In this document: in pieces, positions 8,146-16,902 of the stretch
How the letters are laid out: the number at the start of each line of letters is the position of its first letter
How positions within the stretch are numbered: the stretch's first letter is position 1
Source: Candidatus Kapaibacterium sp.
Lineage (GTDB): Bacteria; Bacteroidota; Ignavibacteria; Kapaibacteriales; UBA4661
Reading direction: 5' to 3'
NCBI GenBank assembly: GCA_004292595.1
Contig: RDXM01000101.1
Span: 1 to 64,000, forward strand
DNA: 64,000 nt
Position numbers and translations under genes: made by a program
Notes under the pieces: model-generated
Databases searched by the model: none
Told to the model about the DNA's origin: nothing
The model's input: only the letters and a program-made list of their open reading frames with translations

Positions 8146-11100
8146 ATGCGTTTTTTTCTCTCTTTACCTCAGGTTTTGCACCGTCGCCGCGCAGCTATGT
8201 TTGCTGCGGTGTCTGCTGTTGTATTGCTTGGGTATAGCGAAACGCGGGTGTTTGCGCAAATCACTCCTGCACCCTTTGAGTACGGCTCGGCAATGCTGGA
8301 AACCGCTACAAGCGAGTTCCGACGCGACCTTCAGCAAGAAACGCAGCGACACTTGTTTTCGGCACTGCACCGCTTTCCAAATGCGCCCGCGTCCGACCAT
8401 GCCACGCTGTTGCTTGCGGAATCGCAATTTCGCGCAGGACGGCAAAACCCCGATGAATACACGCACGGCTGGCGCACACTCGATAGCTTCGCCCTGACGC
8501 GCCCGCAATCGCCGCTTCTGCCCTTTGCCTACGAGCTTTCGGCAAAGCGTTCGATTGAGCAACGCCGTTTTGCCACTGCCCGCAAAGCCTTTCAGAATGC
8601 GGCTTGGCTTGCCGAAGCGCGTGCCGCTCTCAGCAACGATTCTACCGAAAAAGCAGATTTTATGCGCCTTGTGGGCGATTCCTATTTTTGGCGAGCGATT
8701 GCTTTTGGCGAAGAAATCCGCTATGACAGTGCGCAATACTACTTTGTGCGACTTTCTGCCCGCTTTCCCAAACACGCCCTTGCTGACGATGCGCTGTTCC
8801 TGAACGCTCGATTTGATGAGCTTTCCCGCAATTATGAGCAAGCTCTTTCTGCCTACGAGCGCATTATCAAAAATTATCCTTTTGCCAATACGCGCGTAGC
8901 TGCACACTTGCGCTCGGCACAGTGTCATTTGCAATTTCGCCGTGCAACCCGCGCCATTTCTGAGCTTGAGCAAGCAAGTTCTATTCTTGCCGACCTTGGG
9001 AACACAACGCCATCTCGCACCTCTCGCTACGAAACGCAAGATTTTGTGCCAGATGCCGACGTGCAACTGCTCTACTTGCGCGGCGAAGCGTATTTGGCAG
9101 CAAAGCAGTACGACGCAGCCCTGAAAGCATTTAACGCTATCATCCAACTTCCCAGCAATACCGCACCAATGCTTGCTTTGCGCTCGCGTTTGGGCAAAGG
9201 TTTTGCGTTGCTCAATACGCCTGTTGTTGCAGGAAATAGCATTGGAAGCCGCATAGATAGTGCGATTGCTGAATACGATACGGTGCTGACAGCAGATGCA
9301 CAACAAGGACTTTCCGCCGCAAACCCAGAATATACGCGCCTTGCAAGCATGGCGCGTCTTTACCGCACGATTGCCCTGAAGCGCAAAGGCGAGCGCGAGG
9401 CGGCACGCAAGGAATTAAGCGCACTTGCGGTGCAGTCTGATTTCCCCTATTCTGCACAAGCCTTGCTGGAACTTGGCGAACTGTATTACGCCGACGGCAA
9501 ACCCGACGAAGCCCGCAAAACGCTGGAACGCGCCGCCCGCGAAGCTCCCGACCTCGCCACACAAGCCCGCGTGAATCTGCTTTTGGGCGAAAATGCGCTG
9601 GAATACCGCCAATACGCGCTTGCCATTCGTGCCTTCGAGCGCACCGAGCAGAACATCAAGCAAACATCGGCATTTCAGCTTGGCAACCGCGAAGATATTC
9701 TTGCAGAAGCAGTATTGAAGCGCGGTGTGGCTCTTGTTGGCGCGAAAGAATACCGCGAGGCAATGGCCGTACTGACGCGCTTTTTGAATGATAATCCCGA
9801 CCGTACCGAAGCTCCCGAAGCCGCATTCTGGCTGGTGGAAGCAGAATTTCATGCAGATTTATTGCAAAACGCCGCGCAAAATTATCAAGCATTTCTTGCC
9901 AAATACGCCTCGCATGAACGCAGCGAGGAAGCCATGTACGGCTTGGGGTGGTCGCAATTTCGCTTGCGGCAATTTGGTGAATCTGCCATGACCTTCACGC
10001 GGCTCTTGCGCGAGTTCCCCGAAAGCCGCTTTGCGCTAGACGTTCTGGTGCGCAAGGGCGATGGTTTGTATTTGAGCAAAAATTATCGCGCCGCCGCCGA
10101 AGCCTATCGCCAAGCCTTGAAGATGCCGACAAATACTGATGTTGCAGCAAATAACGACGAAGAAGGAAGCCCAAAATCTCGTAAAAATGCGCCCGACAAA
10201 ACAAACGCCGAACAGCGCGAATATGCGGCGTTTCAGCTTGGGCAATCGCTCTATCGCTTGCAAGAATTTGAGGCGGCAATCGCGGCAATGAAGGACTTTG
10301 CCACGCGCTATGCCGCTTCGCCGCTCGCCGACGACGCGCTCTACGGTGCGGCATGGATGCTCTTTCAAGAGCGCAAATACGACCAAGCTGCGCAAGAATT
10401 TACGAAGCTCGTCGAGGCATATCCGCTTGCGTCGGCATCTCCACGAGCCTATTACGCGCTGGGCGATTCCTACTTTAACCTGATGAATTACGATGCAGCA
10501 ATCAAGTCCTACCGCGCTGTTGCGGATATTTTTCCCTTGAGCGAATACGCCGCCGATGCCGTGAGCGCGATGCAATATGCCTACATGATGCAAGGAAAAG
10601 ACGATTCTGCCTCGCTTGCGGCGGATAGATACATCAATGCAAATCCAGGTTCGAGTCTTTCGCAAGAAGTGAAATTCAAAAAAGCAGAAATGCTCTTCAA
10701 TGCGGGAAAATTTATGAATGCAGCAAGCGAATACGAGGATTTTATTGCCAAGAACCGCCAAAATCCACGCTCTGCCGAAGCCTTATTCCAACTTGGGCGC
10801 AGCTATGCCGCTATCAACGACACCAGCAAGGCACTGAGCGCGTTTCGGCGGGTGCGCGAGGACTATGCGCAAGGAAATTTTGCTGCTCCTGCACTGCTGG
10901 AAACCGCATTAATCCGCCTTTCGCAGCAAAAATTCACCGAAGCCGATACGCTGTTTGCCACGCTTGAACGCACCTATCCGACCGACGATGCCGCAGTCCG
11001 CGCCGCTTTCGAGCGAGCAAATATGCAGGAATCGCGCGGCGACACCACCGAAGCCTTGCGGCAATATCGCACCATTGCAGACAAATACGCTGGCACCGAC

Positions 11101-11481
11101 TACGGCGACCGATGCCGCTTCCGCGTGGGAATGTACTTCCGCCAAAACAACTTCACCGACAGCGCACGGGCGCAATTTCTCGTGCTGGCAAGCTCGCGCA
11201 ATGACGAACTCGGCGCAGAGGCGCAATATCGCACTGGCGAGCTTTTCCAACGCGACAAACGTTTCCGAGAAGCAATAGAAGCATTCCTCAAAACCACGAC
11301 CGCGTTTGCTGGACAAGAGGACTGGCACACGCTCGCGCTTTTGAATGCAGGTGCTTGCTATGAAGCACTCAAGCAAAATGATTTGGCAAAAGAAACGTAT
11401 CGCCTTGTTCTGATGCGTCGTCCAGACGATGATTTTGGAAAAACAGCCCAGCAGCGTTTAGAAAAATTGGAGAAAATGTAG
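8146..11481 (+). CDS. Large exported TPR protein
   Basis: A 1111-residue protein built almost entirely of tetratricopeptide-like helical pairs after an N-terminal signal sequence (basic RRRAA, hydrophobic stretch, VFAQ cleavage site). Repeat hallmarks recur every 34-40 residues, for example YEQALSAYERIIKNYP, AAYYALGDSYFNLMNYDAAI and AEALFQLGRSYAAI. No enzymatic domain is recognisable. It resembles the YbgF/BamD-like and gliding-associated TPR scaffolds of this phylum, which act in the periplasm or at the outer membrane. ATG 8146 was selected because it starts directly at the signal peptide; an in-frame GTG lies at 8113. It follows the TonB receptor by 53 bases, suggesting a functional link in the envelope. 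No clear terminator follows. Confidence 0.85.
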   Translation: MRFFLSLPQVLHRRRAAMFAAVSAVVLLGYSETRVFAQITPAPFEYGSAMLETATSEFRRDLQQETQRHLFSALHRFPNAPASDHATLLLAESQFRAGRQNPDEYTHGWRTLDSFALTRPQSPLLPFAYELSAKRSIEQRRFATARKAFQNAAWLAEARAALSNDSTEKADFMRLVGDSYFWRAIAFGEEIRYDSAQYYFVRLSARFPKHALADDALFLNARFDELSRNYEQALSAYERIIKNYPFANTRVAAHLRSAQCHLQFRRATRAISELEQASSILADLGNTTPSRTSRYETQDFVPDADVQLLYLRGEAYLAAKQYDAALKAFNAIIQLPSNTAPMLALRSRLGKGFALLNTPVVAGNSIGSRIDSAIAEYDTVLTADAQQGLSAANPEYTRLASMARLYRTIALKRKGEREAARKELSALAVQSDFPYSAQALLELGELYYADGKPDEARKTLERAAREAPDLATQARVNLLLGENALEYRQYALAIRAFERTEQNIKQTSAFQLGNREDILAEAVLKRGVALVGAKEYREAMAVLTRFLNDNPDRTEAPEAAFWLVEAEFHADLLQNAAQNYQAFLAKYASHERSEEAMYGLGWSQFRLRQFGESAMTFTRLLREFPESRFALDVLVRKGDGLYLSKNYRAAAEAYRQALKMPTNTDVAANNDEEGSPKSRKNAPDKTNAEQREYAAFQLGQSLYRLQEFEAAIAAMKDFATRYAASPLADDALYGAAWMLFQERKYDQAAQEFTKLVEAYPLASASPRAYYALGDSYFNLMNYDAAIKSYRAVADIFPLSEYAADAVSAMQYAYMMQGKDDSASLAADRYINANPGSSLSQEVKFKKAEMLFNAGKFMNAASEYEDFIAKNRQNPRSAEALFQLGRSYAAINDTSKALSAFRRVREDYAQGNFAAPALLETALIRLSQQKFTEADTLFATLERTYPTDDAAVRAAFERANMQESRGDTTEALRQYRTIADKYAGTDYGDRCRFRVGMYFRQNNFTDSARAQFLVLASSRNDELGAEAQYRTGELFQRDKRFREAIEAFLKTTTAFAGQEDWHTLALLNAGACYEALKQNDLAKETYRLVLMRRPDDDFGKTAQQRLEKLEKM

Positions 11482-11645
11482 GGAGAAATGCTGACAGTAC
11501 ATAATCTTCTCTCTTTTTCTTCGTCTTTACTCTTGATGTTCAATACTCAATATTCGATACTCAATTTCTACCAAGCGGCGTATTACCTTGCCTTTGAAGC
11601 AGGCTTTGCCGCATTATTTTTTTTCATATTCAAAGGATTATTCTC

Positions 11646-12077
11646 ATGCCTTACGACCCGCTTCTTGTCAAGCCAATGCGCGAAGAACTCACCCGCATTG
11701 GTGTTGCAGAAATGACGACCCCCGCCGATGTGGACGCTACCATCGGTCAAGACGGAACAACATTTGTTGTGATTAACTCTGTGTGCGGCTGCGCGGCTGG
11801 CTCTGCTCGCCCCGCCGTTGCAATGGCAATGAAAAATGAAGCACTTCCCGACCGCGTAGCAACGGTGTTTGCAGGACAAGACACCGAAGCAACGCAACAT
11901 TTGCGCTCAAAGTTTTTGGCAAATATCCCACCTTCTTCGCCCGCAATGGCTCTCTTCCGCGATGGAAAGCCAGTGGCAATGATTCATCGTCATCACATCG
12001 AAGGACGTATGCCCGAAACTATCGCCGATGCTATCAAAAATATGTTCGATGAATTTTGCGTAAAAGAAGTTGCGTAA
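11646..12077 (+). CDS. Bacilliredoxin, BrxA/BrxB (YphP/YqiW) family
   Basis: A 143-residue thioredoxin-fold protein. The CGC redox motif is at residues 47-49 (VCGCAAGSARP), and the conserved central segment PPSSPAMALFRDGKPV follows near 98-113. Bacilliredoxins remove bacillithiol from S-bacillithiolated proteins in Firmicutes, and homologues are common in Bacteroidota and Chlorobi relatives, including bacillithiol producers. No bacillithiol synthesis gene is present in the window. The length matches the family. The gene is flanked by a long AT-rich leader (11482-11645) and followed by a strong two-way terminator shared with the convergent nucleoside phosphorylase gene. Confidence 0.92.
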   Translation: MPYDPLLVKPMREELTRIGVAEMTTPADVDATIGQDGTTFVVINSVCGCAAGSARPAVAMAMKNEALPDRVATVFAGQDTEATQHLRSKFLANIPPSSPAMALFRDGKPVAMIHRHHIEGRMPETIADAIKNMFDEFCVKEVA

Positions 12078-12126
12078 AAAAGAGAGCATGAAATCGGAAG
12101 TGTGAGGAATGAAGCGCAGATGAAAC

Positions 12127-12184
12127 GCGGCGTTTGGGCTGGTACGATTGTAGAATATCACAATCACACCAGCCCAAACGCCGC
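12127..12184. terminator. Bidirectional terminator between bacilliredoxin and PNP
   Basis: A 17-base perfect stem, GCGGCGTTTGGGCTGGT paired with ACCAGCCCAAACGCCGC, surrounds a 24-base loop and is followed by TTCTTTTTT on the plus strand. It sits between two convergent genes. Confidence 0.9.
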
Positions 12185-12195
12185 TTCTTTTTTCT

Positions 12196-13056
12196 TCACG
12201 CTGTTTTGCAGGCAGCAGCAATAAACTCCGCCACACGCGGTGCGCCCACAGATGCCGACGACAACACTGTATCGTGCGAGACCGTAACCGCCGCACTTTC
12301 GGGCAGCATATTGGTAATCATCGAACAGGCTGCCACGCTCATTCCGCAGAGATTCGCAAATTCTGCTTCGTGCGCAGTGGACATTCCAATGGCTTGACCG
12401 CCCAAATATCGGTACATTCGCGCTTCGGCGGGCGTTTCAAAGGTTGGACCCGTAACGGCAACGTAGGTGCCTTGATGAAAGGGAACAGAACGCGCCGCAA
12501 GCTCAGGAATGATGCGCTTTCGCCATGATTGAGAGATAATCGTTTCGCCAGATGCACGGCGCGAATAATCGTGCTTTTCGGGCGCATTTTCGGACAGCCA
12601 AGCACGTTGCACGGGACGAGACATGAGATTGAGCGTATCTTCGATAAGCATAATATCGCCGGGCGTGTAGGTGTGGAACATTCCGCCTGCTGAATTGGTA
12701 ATCACCGCAAACCGTGCGCCCAGAAGCCGCCCCAATGCTATTTGCGCAAGCGATTCCTGCATTGTCCAGCCTTCGTATAAATGGCAGCGTCCAGTGAAAT
12801 GCGCCACGTGCTTGCCTTCAATGGTAATGATGCGAATAGACGAAGAATGCCCCTGCACCGTTGGCGAAGGAAAACCCGCAATGTCGTGTGCATGAACAAC
12901 TTCCGATGCTGGATAATGCTCCAACGCCTGATTCAGTCCGCTTCCGCTAATGACAACGCCTTCTATTTCGGCAGTGCTTTTTTGCCGAAATGCCTTCAAA
13001 AATGCACCGTAGTGCTGTTCGAGTGTGCTGTGGATGTGTGCTGGGATGGTATGCAT
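12196..13056 (-). CDS. Purine nucleoside phosphorylase (trimeric class)
   Basis: A 286-residue cytosolic enzyme that splits purine nucleosides with phosphate to the base plus ribose-1-phosphate. Family signatures are GSGLN (phosphate loop, about 38-42), GRCHLYEG (about 88-95), ITNSAGG (about 119-125), the substrate segment YVAVTGPTFETPAEARM (about 198-214), GMSTAHEAEFAN (about 223-234) and MITN near 245. The catalytic pattern fits the PNP/MTAP superfamily of about 275-290 residues. The long motif with Glu (TFETPAEARM) and Asn in MITN points to guanosine/inosine phosphorylase rather than methylthioadenosine phosphorylase. It converges on the bacilliredoxin gene and is followed upstream by an insertion element. 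Confidence 0.92.
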   Translation of the reverse strand: MHTIPAHIHSTLEQHYGAFLKAFRQKSTAEIEGVVISGSGLNQALEHYPASEVVHAHDIAGFPSPTVQGHSSSIRIITIEGKHVAHFTGRCHLYEGWTMQESLAQIALGRLLGARFAVITNSAGGMFHTYTPGDIMLIEDTLNLMSRPVQRAWLSENAPEKHDYSRRASGETIISQSWRKRIIPELAARSVPFHQGTYVAVTGPTFETPAEARMYRYLGGQAIGMSTAHEAEFANLCGMSVAACSMITNMLPESAAVTVSHDTVLSSASVGAPRVAEFIAAACKTA

Positions 13057-13084
13057 AAAAATAAGAGCATTATTTTGTAGTCAA

Positions 13085-14352
13085 ATACCCCATGACTGAA
13101 GTCATGGGGCTTGTTACTGGACAATAGCAGTGGCGTATGCACTGTCCGCAACTATGGGCGCTTTGAGGAAGCCCTTTAATCCGAATGACCACAGGCTACA
13201 CATACAAACTGACTCTGACTTTTACGGCTTGCTTTATCGCAATGCCCGCAATCGTTACACGTGCGGCTGGTATTACGTGGGTCAATAGTTATCAATGGCA
13301 CTCAGGCGCGTTTTGCCTTGTATGCCACAAATTGCTTCAACTGAAAGAACGCCCAATTAGAATGTTTCGCTCGTTGCTCATGCCGTATTGTTTCCGTAGT
13401 CCGCTTGCGAATGCCCGTCAAATCTTCGAGGGCAAGCGCTCGCTTCGTGCCTTTAGCTTTTGCAACCAGCGTTTTGGCAATGATATGATTTTCGTTTTGC
13501 TGGAATCGTTTTTGTCTGCCCGAAAGTTGTTTCAAACGGCGTTTCGCAGACTTCGTACCGACGCTTTGCAGCGCAGCACGTCTTTCGGCGTACCACTGAC
13601 GGTTTGTTTCAAGGCGCTCGCCCGAAAACGTGTTGCCATCGGAATCAGAAGCAATGTTCACAATGCCGAAATCTACGCCAAGAATATCGTTAAACTCGTG
13701 TGGTGGTGGCTCTTCGACGTTGCAGGTGGCAAACAAAAAGAAATTGCCGTTGCGGTACACCAAGTCGCTTTCGCCTTGTTGCGTTTCCATAAGTTTGGCG
13801 TTATGCTCATTGACGATGTACGGAATTTTCATACGCCCCTTAGTTGTCCAAATAGAAACGAAGTGCTTTTCGGTGTAGTAGCGCAAAATGCGAGAATCGT
13901 AGCCAATAGCACCGTGTTTGCGAAAGGTACGCATAGTTTTTTTGTCAAGCGTGTAGGCATCGGCAACCTTCGCAATGAGGCGAATAATCATTTGCGCCGT
14001 TATCGGAAACAAGGTTTTGACGGGATGATAGACAATCTTTTGCAGTTTGAACGGCGTAAAGACTTGCTCACTCCACGCTTTTTCGGAAATGTGATCGCAA
14101 ATTTTGTTGCCGAGTTCAAGTGTTTGGCGCAAGGCTTTAGCTTGTTCGGGTGTAGTTTGAAGCAGTATTTTTGCGGTTATTTTCATAGCCCCAAAATACA
14201 CATTTTTCAAATATATGACAATAATTATCGCACAATTTCAAACAAATCCTCCCGCACCACTAATCGCCGCCGCGAAGACGCGACCAGCTCATGGTGGACA
14301 CGGGAAGGGGCAATTCCTCCTACGGCTAAAGCACGTAGGCTTCCTTGCCCCA
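13085..14352 (-). mobile_element. IS200/IS605-family tnpB-only element (IS1341-like), decayed
   Basis: An element of about 1.27 kb holds a broken tnpB and no tnpA. Both ends carry subterminal hairpins expected for this family. At 13088-13109 CCCCATGAC pairs with GTCATGGGG (downstream of tnpB). At 14307-14351 GGGGCAA pairs with TTGCCCC and encloses a second stem, CCTACG/CGTAGG (upstream of tnpB). No terminal inverted repeats or target-site duplication are apparent, as expected for single-strand transposition. The exact ends are uncertain by some tens of bases. It lies between the nucleoside phosphorylase gene and a sensor kinase gene, 31 bases from the latter's stop. Confidence 0.8.
13176..14186 (-). 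pseudogene. tnpB: TnpB/OrfB nuclease gene with an in-frame nonsense codon
   Basis: The coding frame starts at ATG 14186 (MKITAKILLQTTPEQAKALR), as in OrfB/TnpB proteins. RuvC-type residues are visible: the first Asp in LGVDFGIVNIA and the Glu in LALEDLTGIRKR. An in-frame TGA at 13302-13304 falls after YKAKRA, exactly where related proteins have a Gly, so a GGA-to-TGA change would explain it. Beyond it the same frame continues with PRNTSRTCNDCG and FVCVACGHSD, the four-Cys zinc ribbon, then TAA at 13176-13178. The final segment that normally carries the third catalytic Asp (NADxNAA) is missing. The element is therefore probably unable to make active nuclease. Confidence 0.85.
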
Positions 14353-14382
14353 ATTCTCGTGAAGTTTTCTTGGAACATCAGA

Positions 14383-16596
14383 TTATGCGGCATTTTCCTC
14401 TGCAATGGGCTGTACGACTGGTGGTGTGGGTTTTTCTAGGAGTATCGGAACAGAAACAAAAAAGGTTGTGCCTTTGCCAACTTCAGATTCCAACCAAATT
14501 TGCCCACTGTGCTTTTCAACGATTTTTTTGACAATATCTAAGCCAAGCCCAGAGCCTTCGCCGGCGGCTTTGGTGGTGAAAAAAGGCTGAAAAATTTTCT
14601 CACGGATTTCTTCGGGAATGCCTTTGCCTGTGTCGCCGACAGAGACAACAATAGCATTGCTCTCGTTGTCTTGCCTCACGCCAACGGTGAGTGTTCCTTC
14701 GTAATTCATTGCTTGAAGCGCGTTGTGGACAAGATTTGTCCAGACTTGGTTCAGTTCATCGGGGAAGCAGTACACGCTTGGCACGTCGTCGTACTTGCGC
14801 ACCAGAAGAGTATTTCTCTTGATTTGATTGTGATAAATCGTCAGTACAGTTTCGACGGTTTCGGTAATATTTGCTTGGATTTTTTCGCCCGAATGGTCGA
14901 AGCGGGCAAAGTTTTTCAAAGCAAAGACAATTTTTGAAGCTCGCTCGACAGCAGTGCTAATGGTCTGACTGGAGCGTTTCATCATGGAAAGTTTATTAGC
15001 GGCATCGAAAATAATACTGACTTCGGCGTGCTTGAGAAGCGGCAAGAACATCTCTACGTTGTGGTACACACCCATATTCACCATTGTTTCGGCAACCTTT
15101 CGTGCGTTTGGCACACTGTATTGCTCAAGCGATTTCATGAGCGTATTTCGCACGTCGCGCTTTTCCGCCATGGAGAGTTTTTGGTCGGCGGTGAGGGCGG
15201 TATCAACCATAATGAAGAAGAGTTTTTGCTCGTCATCGGTGAGAAACTTGAAAAGCTGCGGAAATTGCTCAACGGTAAAGCGCAAAGAGTTCTCGACCGT
15301 TCCAGCGGCGGAGTTGATTGCCCCAAGCGGTGTATTGATTTCGTGCGCAATTCCAGCCACAAGCTGCCCAAGCGTGGCTATTTTTTCGGATTCAATGAGC
15401 TTTGCTTGTGTGGTCTCCATTTCCGCCATTTTCTGAAGGAGCTGCTCGTTCATAAAGCTAATACTACTTGATTGTTGCTCAATCACATCGCGTTGGCTTT
15501 GGAGTTCGTTGCGTTGTTGCTCAAGTTCGCTGCGCTGAAGTTCGGTACGCTCTTGCACAACTCTCATTTGCTCGACTGCTTCTTGCAATTCTGTATTTTT
15601 AATCTCAATTTCGGCACCCTGCTCTTCCAAAATGCGGCTTTGGCGGGTAAGCTCGGACTTTTGCTCTTCAAGCTGTAATTTCGACATTTCCGCGTCGTCT
15701 AATGCCTGTATGAGTTTGCTATTGGCAAGTTCGGTTTCGCGGGCTTGCTCATCGAGAATGGTGCTTTGTCGGCGTAGTTCGTCGTTTTGCTGGGCAGTCT
15801 CTTCATACATTTGGTGAATAGTGCGTAGCATCTGCATAAAAGAGCGCGTGAGCGAGCCAATTTCATCGCGGCTGTAGTTTTCCACCACGACTTGCAAGTT
15901 GCCTGCTGCAGCCGCACGGGCAGCTGCTTCGAGGTCTTGCACGGGGCGCGTAATGACAAAGGCAATCGCCACGCTCACACCCACAAAGCCCATTATCGCA
16001 AACACACCAATAAACATTTGCAAAACAATGGTATTTCGGTAGGTGTCGAGGCTTTGTTTTTTTGCATCAGTCGCACCTTGTAGGTTCAGAGACAACAATA
16101 CTTCCAAGCGTTGTCGCGCCATATCATAGACTTGCTTTGAGTCGCTCCGCAGGAGATTAAACGCTTTCTCTTTCACACCTGCACGAGAATACACTATCAT
16201 TTGTTTGCTGATGCTCCGATATTCTGCCAGAACTTTTTTGAAATCATCGTAGTTTTCTCTTTCCTGCTCCAGCGTGATAAGTGGTTCGTAGCGCACACGA
16301 TAGAACTCAAAACGCCGCAGTTCTACCTCTATCAAAAAGTCGGTAAATGCCATTTCGGAGGAGTCTGGTGTGCCGATGTGCCGATACAAATAAACGCGCT
16401 CATCGGCAAGGGCGTATTTCATGCCCGCAAGATTATTGATGCTCGGCAGCCAGTTCTCGGCGATTTCATTGGTGCTGAGAGTAACTTTATTCGTTTGATA
16501 AATACCAAATACCGTTACGCCCATCAAAGCAAGTGTTGCTAATACGGCGATAGCGAGAATTTTTTTGCGAATACTTAAATGCTTAAACCACATCAT
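14383..16596 (-). CDS. Membrane sensor histidine kinase with 4-helix sensor, HAMP and long coiled coil
   Basis: A 737-residue inner-membrane kinase. TM1 is at about residues 13-30. A helical periplasmic region (about 31-190) resembles the four-helix-bundle sensor of chemoreceptors. TM2 is at about 190-214, followed by HAMP (about 215-268, ITRPVQDLEAAARAAAAGNL). A coiled coil of about 130 residues with repeated L(D/E)EQ...E(T/I)E units leads to the kinase core. The phospho-acceptor is His418 in GIAHEINTPLG. The N box (NQVWTNLVHNALQAM), G1 (VGDTGKGIP) and G2 (GEGSGLGLDIV) are intact, so it should be active. The DHp/linker region between the H and N boxes is unusually long. No receiver domain is fused or adjacent. 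Four 12-base repeats lie just upstream (16613-16660). Confidence 0.9.
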   Translation of the reverse strand: MMWFKHLSIRKKILAIAVLATLALMGVTVFGIYQTNKVTLSTNEIAENWLPSINNLAGMKYALADERVYLYRHIGTPDSSEMAFTDFLIEVELRRFEFYRVRYEPLITLEQERENYDDFKKVLAEYRSISKQMIVYSRAGVKEKAFNLLRSDSKQVYDMARQRLEVLLSLNLQGATDAKKQSLDTYRNTIVLQMFIGVFAIMGFVGVSVAIAFVITRPVQDLEAAARAAAAGNLQVVVENYSRDEIGSLTRSFMQMLRTIHQMYEETAQQNDELRRQSTILDEQARETELANSKLIQALDDAEMSKLQLEEQKSELTRQSRILEEQGAEIEIKNTELQEAVEQMRVVQERTELQRSELEQQRNELQSQRDVIEQQSSSISFMNEQLLQKMAEMETTQAKLIESEKIATLGQLVAGIAHEINTPLGAINSAAGTVENSLRFTVEQFPQLFKFLTDDEQKLFFIMVDTALTADQKLSMAEKRDVRNTLMKSLEQYSVPNARKVAETMVNMGVYHNVEMFLPLLKHAEVSIIFDAANKLSMMKRSSQTISTAVERASKIVFALKNFARFDHSGEKIQANITETVETVLTIYHNQIKRNTLLVRKYDDVPSVYCFPDELNQVWTNLVHNALQAMNYEGTLTVGVRQDNESNAIVVSVGDTGKGIPEEIREKIFQPFFTTKAAGEGSGLGLDIVKKIVEKHSGQIWLESEVGKGTTFFVSVPILLEKPTPPVVQPIAEENAA

Positions 16597-16612
16597 ACTA
16601 TGAGAAAAAAAA

Positions 16613-16660
16613 GTCGAAAACTGGGTCGAAAATTGAGTTGAAAACTGAGTTGAAAATTGC
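16613..16660. repeat. Four tandem 12-base repeats upstream of the sensor kinase
   Basis: The units are GTCGAAAACTGG, GTCGAAAATTGA, GTTGAAAACTGA and GTTGAAAATTGC, directly adjoining. They lie 17-64 bases upstream of the ATG at 16596 on the minus strand. Spacing near one helical turn suggests a possible operator or 5'-leader element; this is inference. Read on the minus strand they meet a stop codon before the gene start, so they are not an N-terminal extension. Confidence 0.6.
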
Positions 16661-16773
16661 CATATTGTTTGTGTTTGACTGCCATGATATTTTCGTATCT
16701 ACGGCGTTCGCAACATACTCATTTTTGCGGTCATTCCGACTCCTGTTGGAACGATAGCACAAATGATACTAAA

Positions 16774-16875
16774 AAAGGTTTGTTGCTTCAGATGTAGTCC
16801 ACCTCAAAGGTGGACTACATCTCAACTCCTTCACTTTTCGATGTGCAATTTTTACCCATTTTTAGTAGAGTATGG
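16774..16875. repeat. Long palindrome-bearing repeat unit, copy 2 of 2 (inverted)
   Basis: This is the reverse complement of the unit at 5939-6038. Its core at 16790-16822 is AGATGTAGTCCACCT-C-AAAGGTGGACTACATCT with one altered base at the centre. The flanks TTGTTGCTTC and TGCAATTTTTACCC are conserved. It ends 28 bases from the 3' end of the PAS-kinase gene, so it may also act as that gene's terminator. Confidence 0.85.
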
Positions 16876-16902
16876 TTCAAAAGTTCTCCTCGTTATCGCT
16901 TC

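Larger units (their letters stand above)
16597..16902. other. Spacer between two kinase genes, with two repeat structures
   Basis: No gene is seen. It holds four imperfect 12-base direct repeats (16613-16660) next to the upstream kinase start and the second copy of the palindrome-bearing repeat unit (16774-16875). Confidence 0.7.

Noticed and set aside
8164-9306. 380-codon minus-strand open frame opposite the TPR gene
   Set aside because: Cys/Arg/Lys-rich shadow of TPR codons, without domains.
13185-14531. 448-codon open frame on the plus strand opposite tnpB
   Set aside because: It is antisense to the recognisable TnpB sequence and the end of the sensor kinase, with no protein family similarity. 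It arises from the codon bias of the opposite strand.
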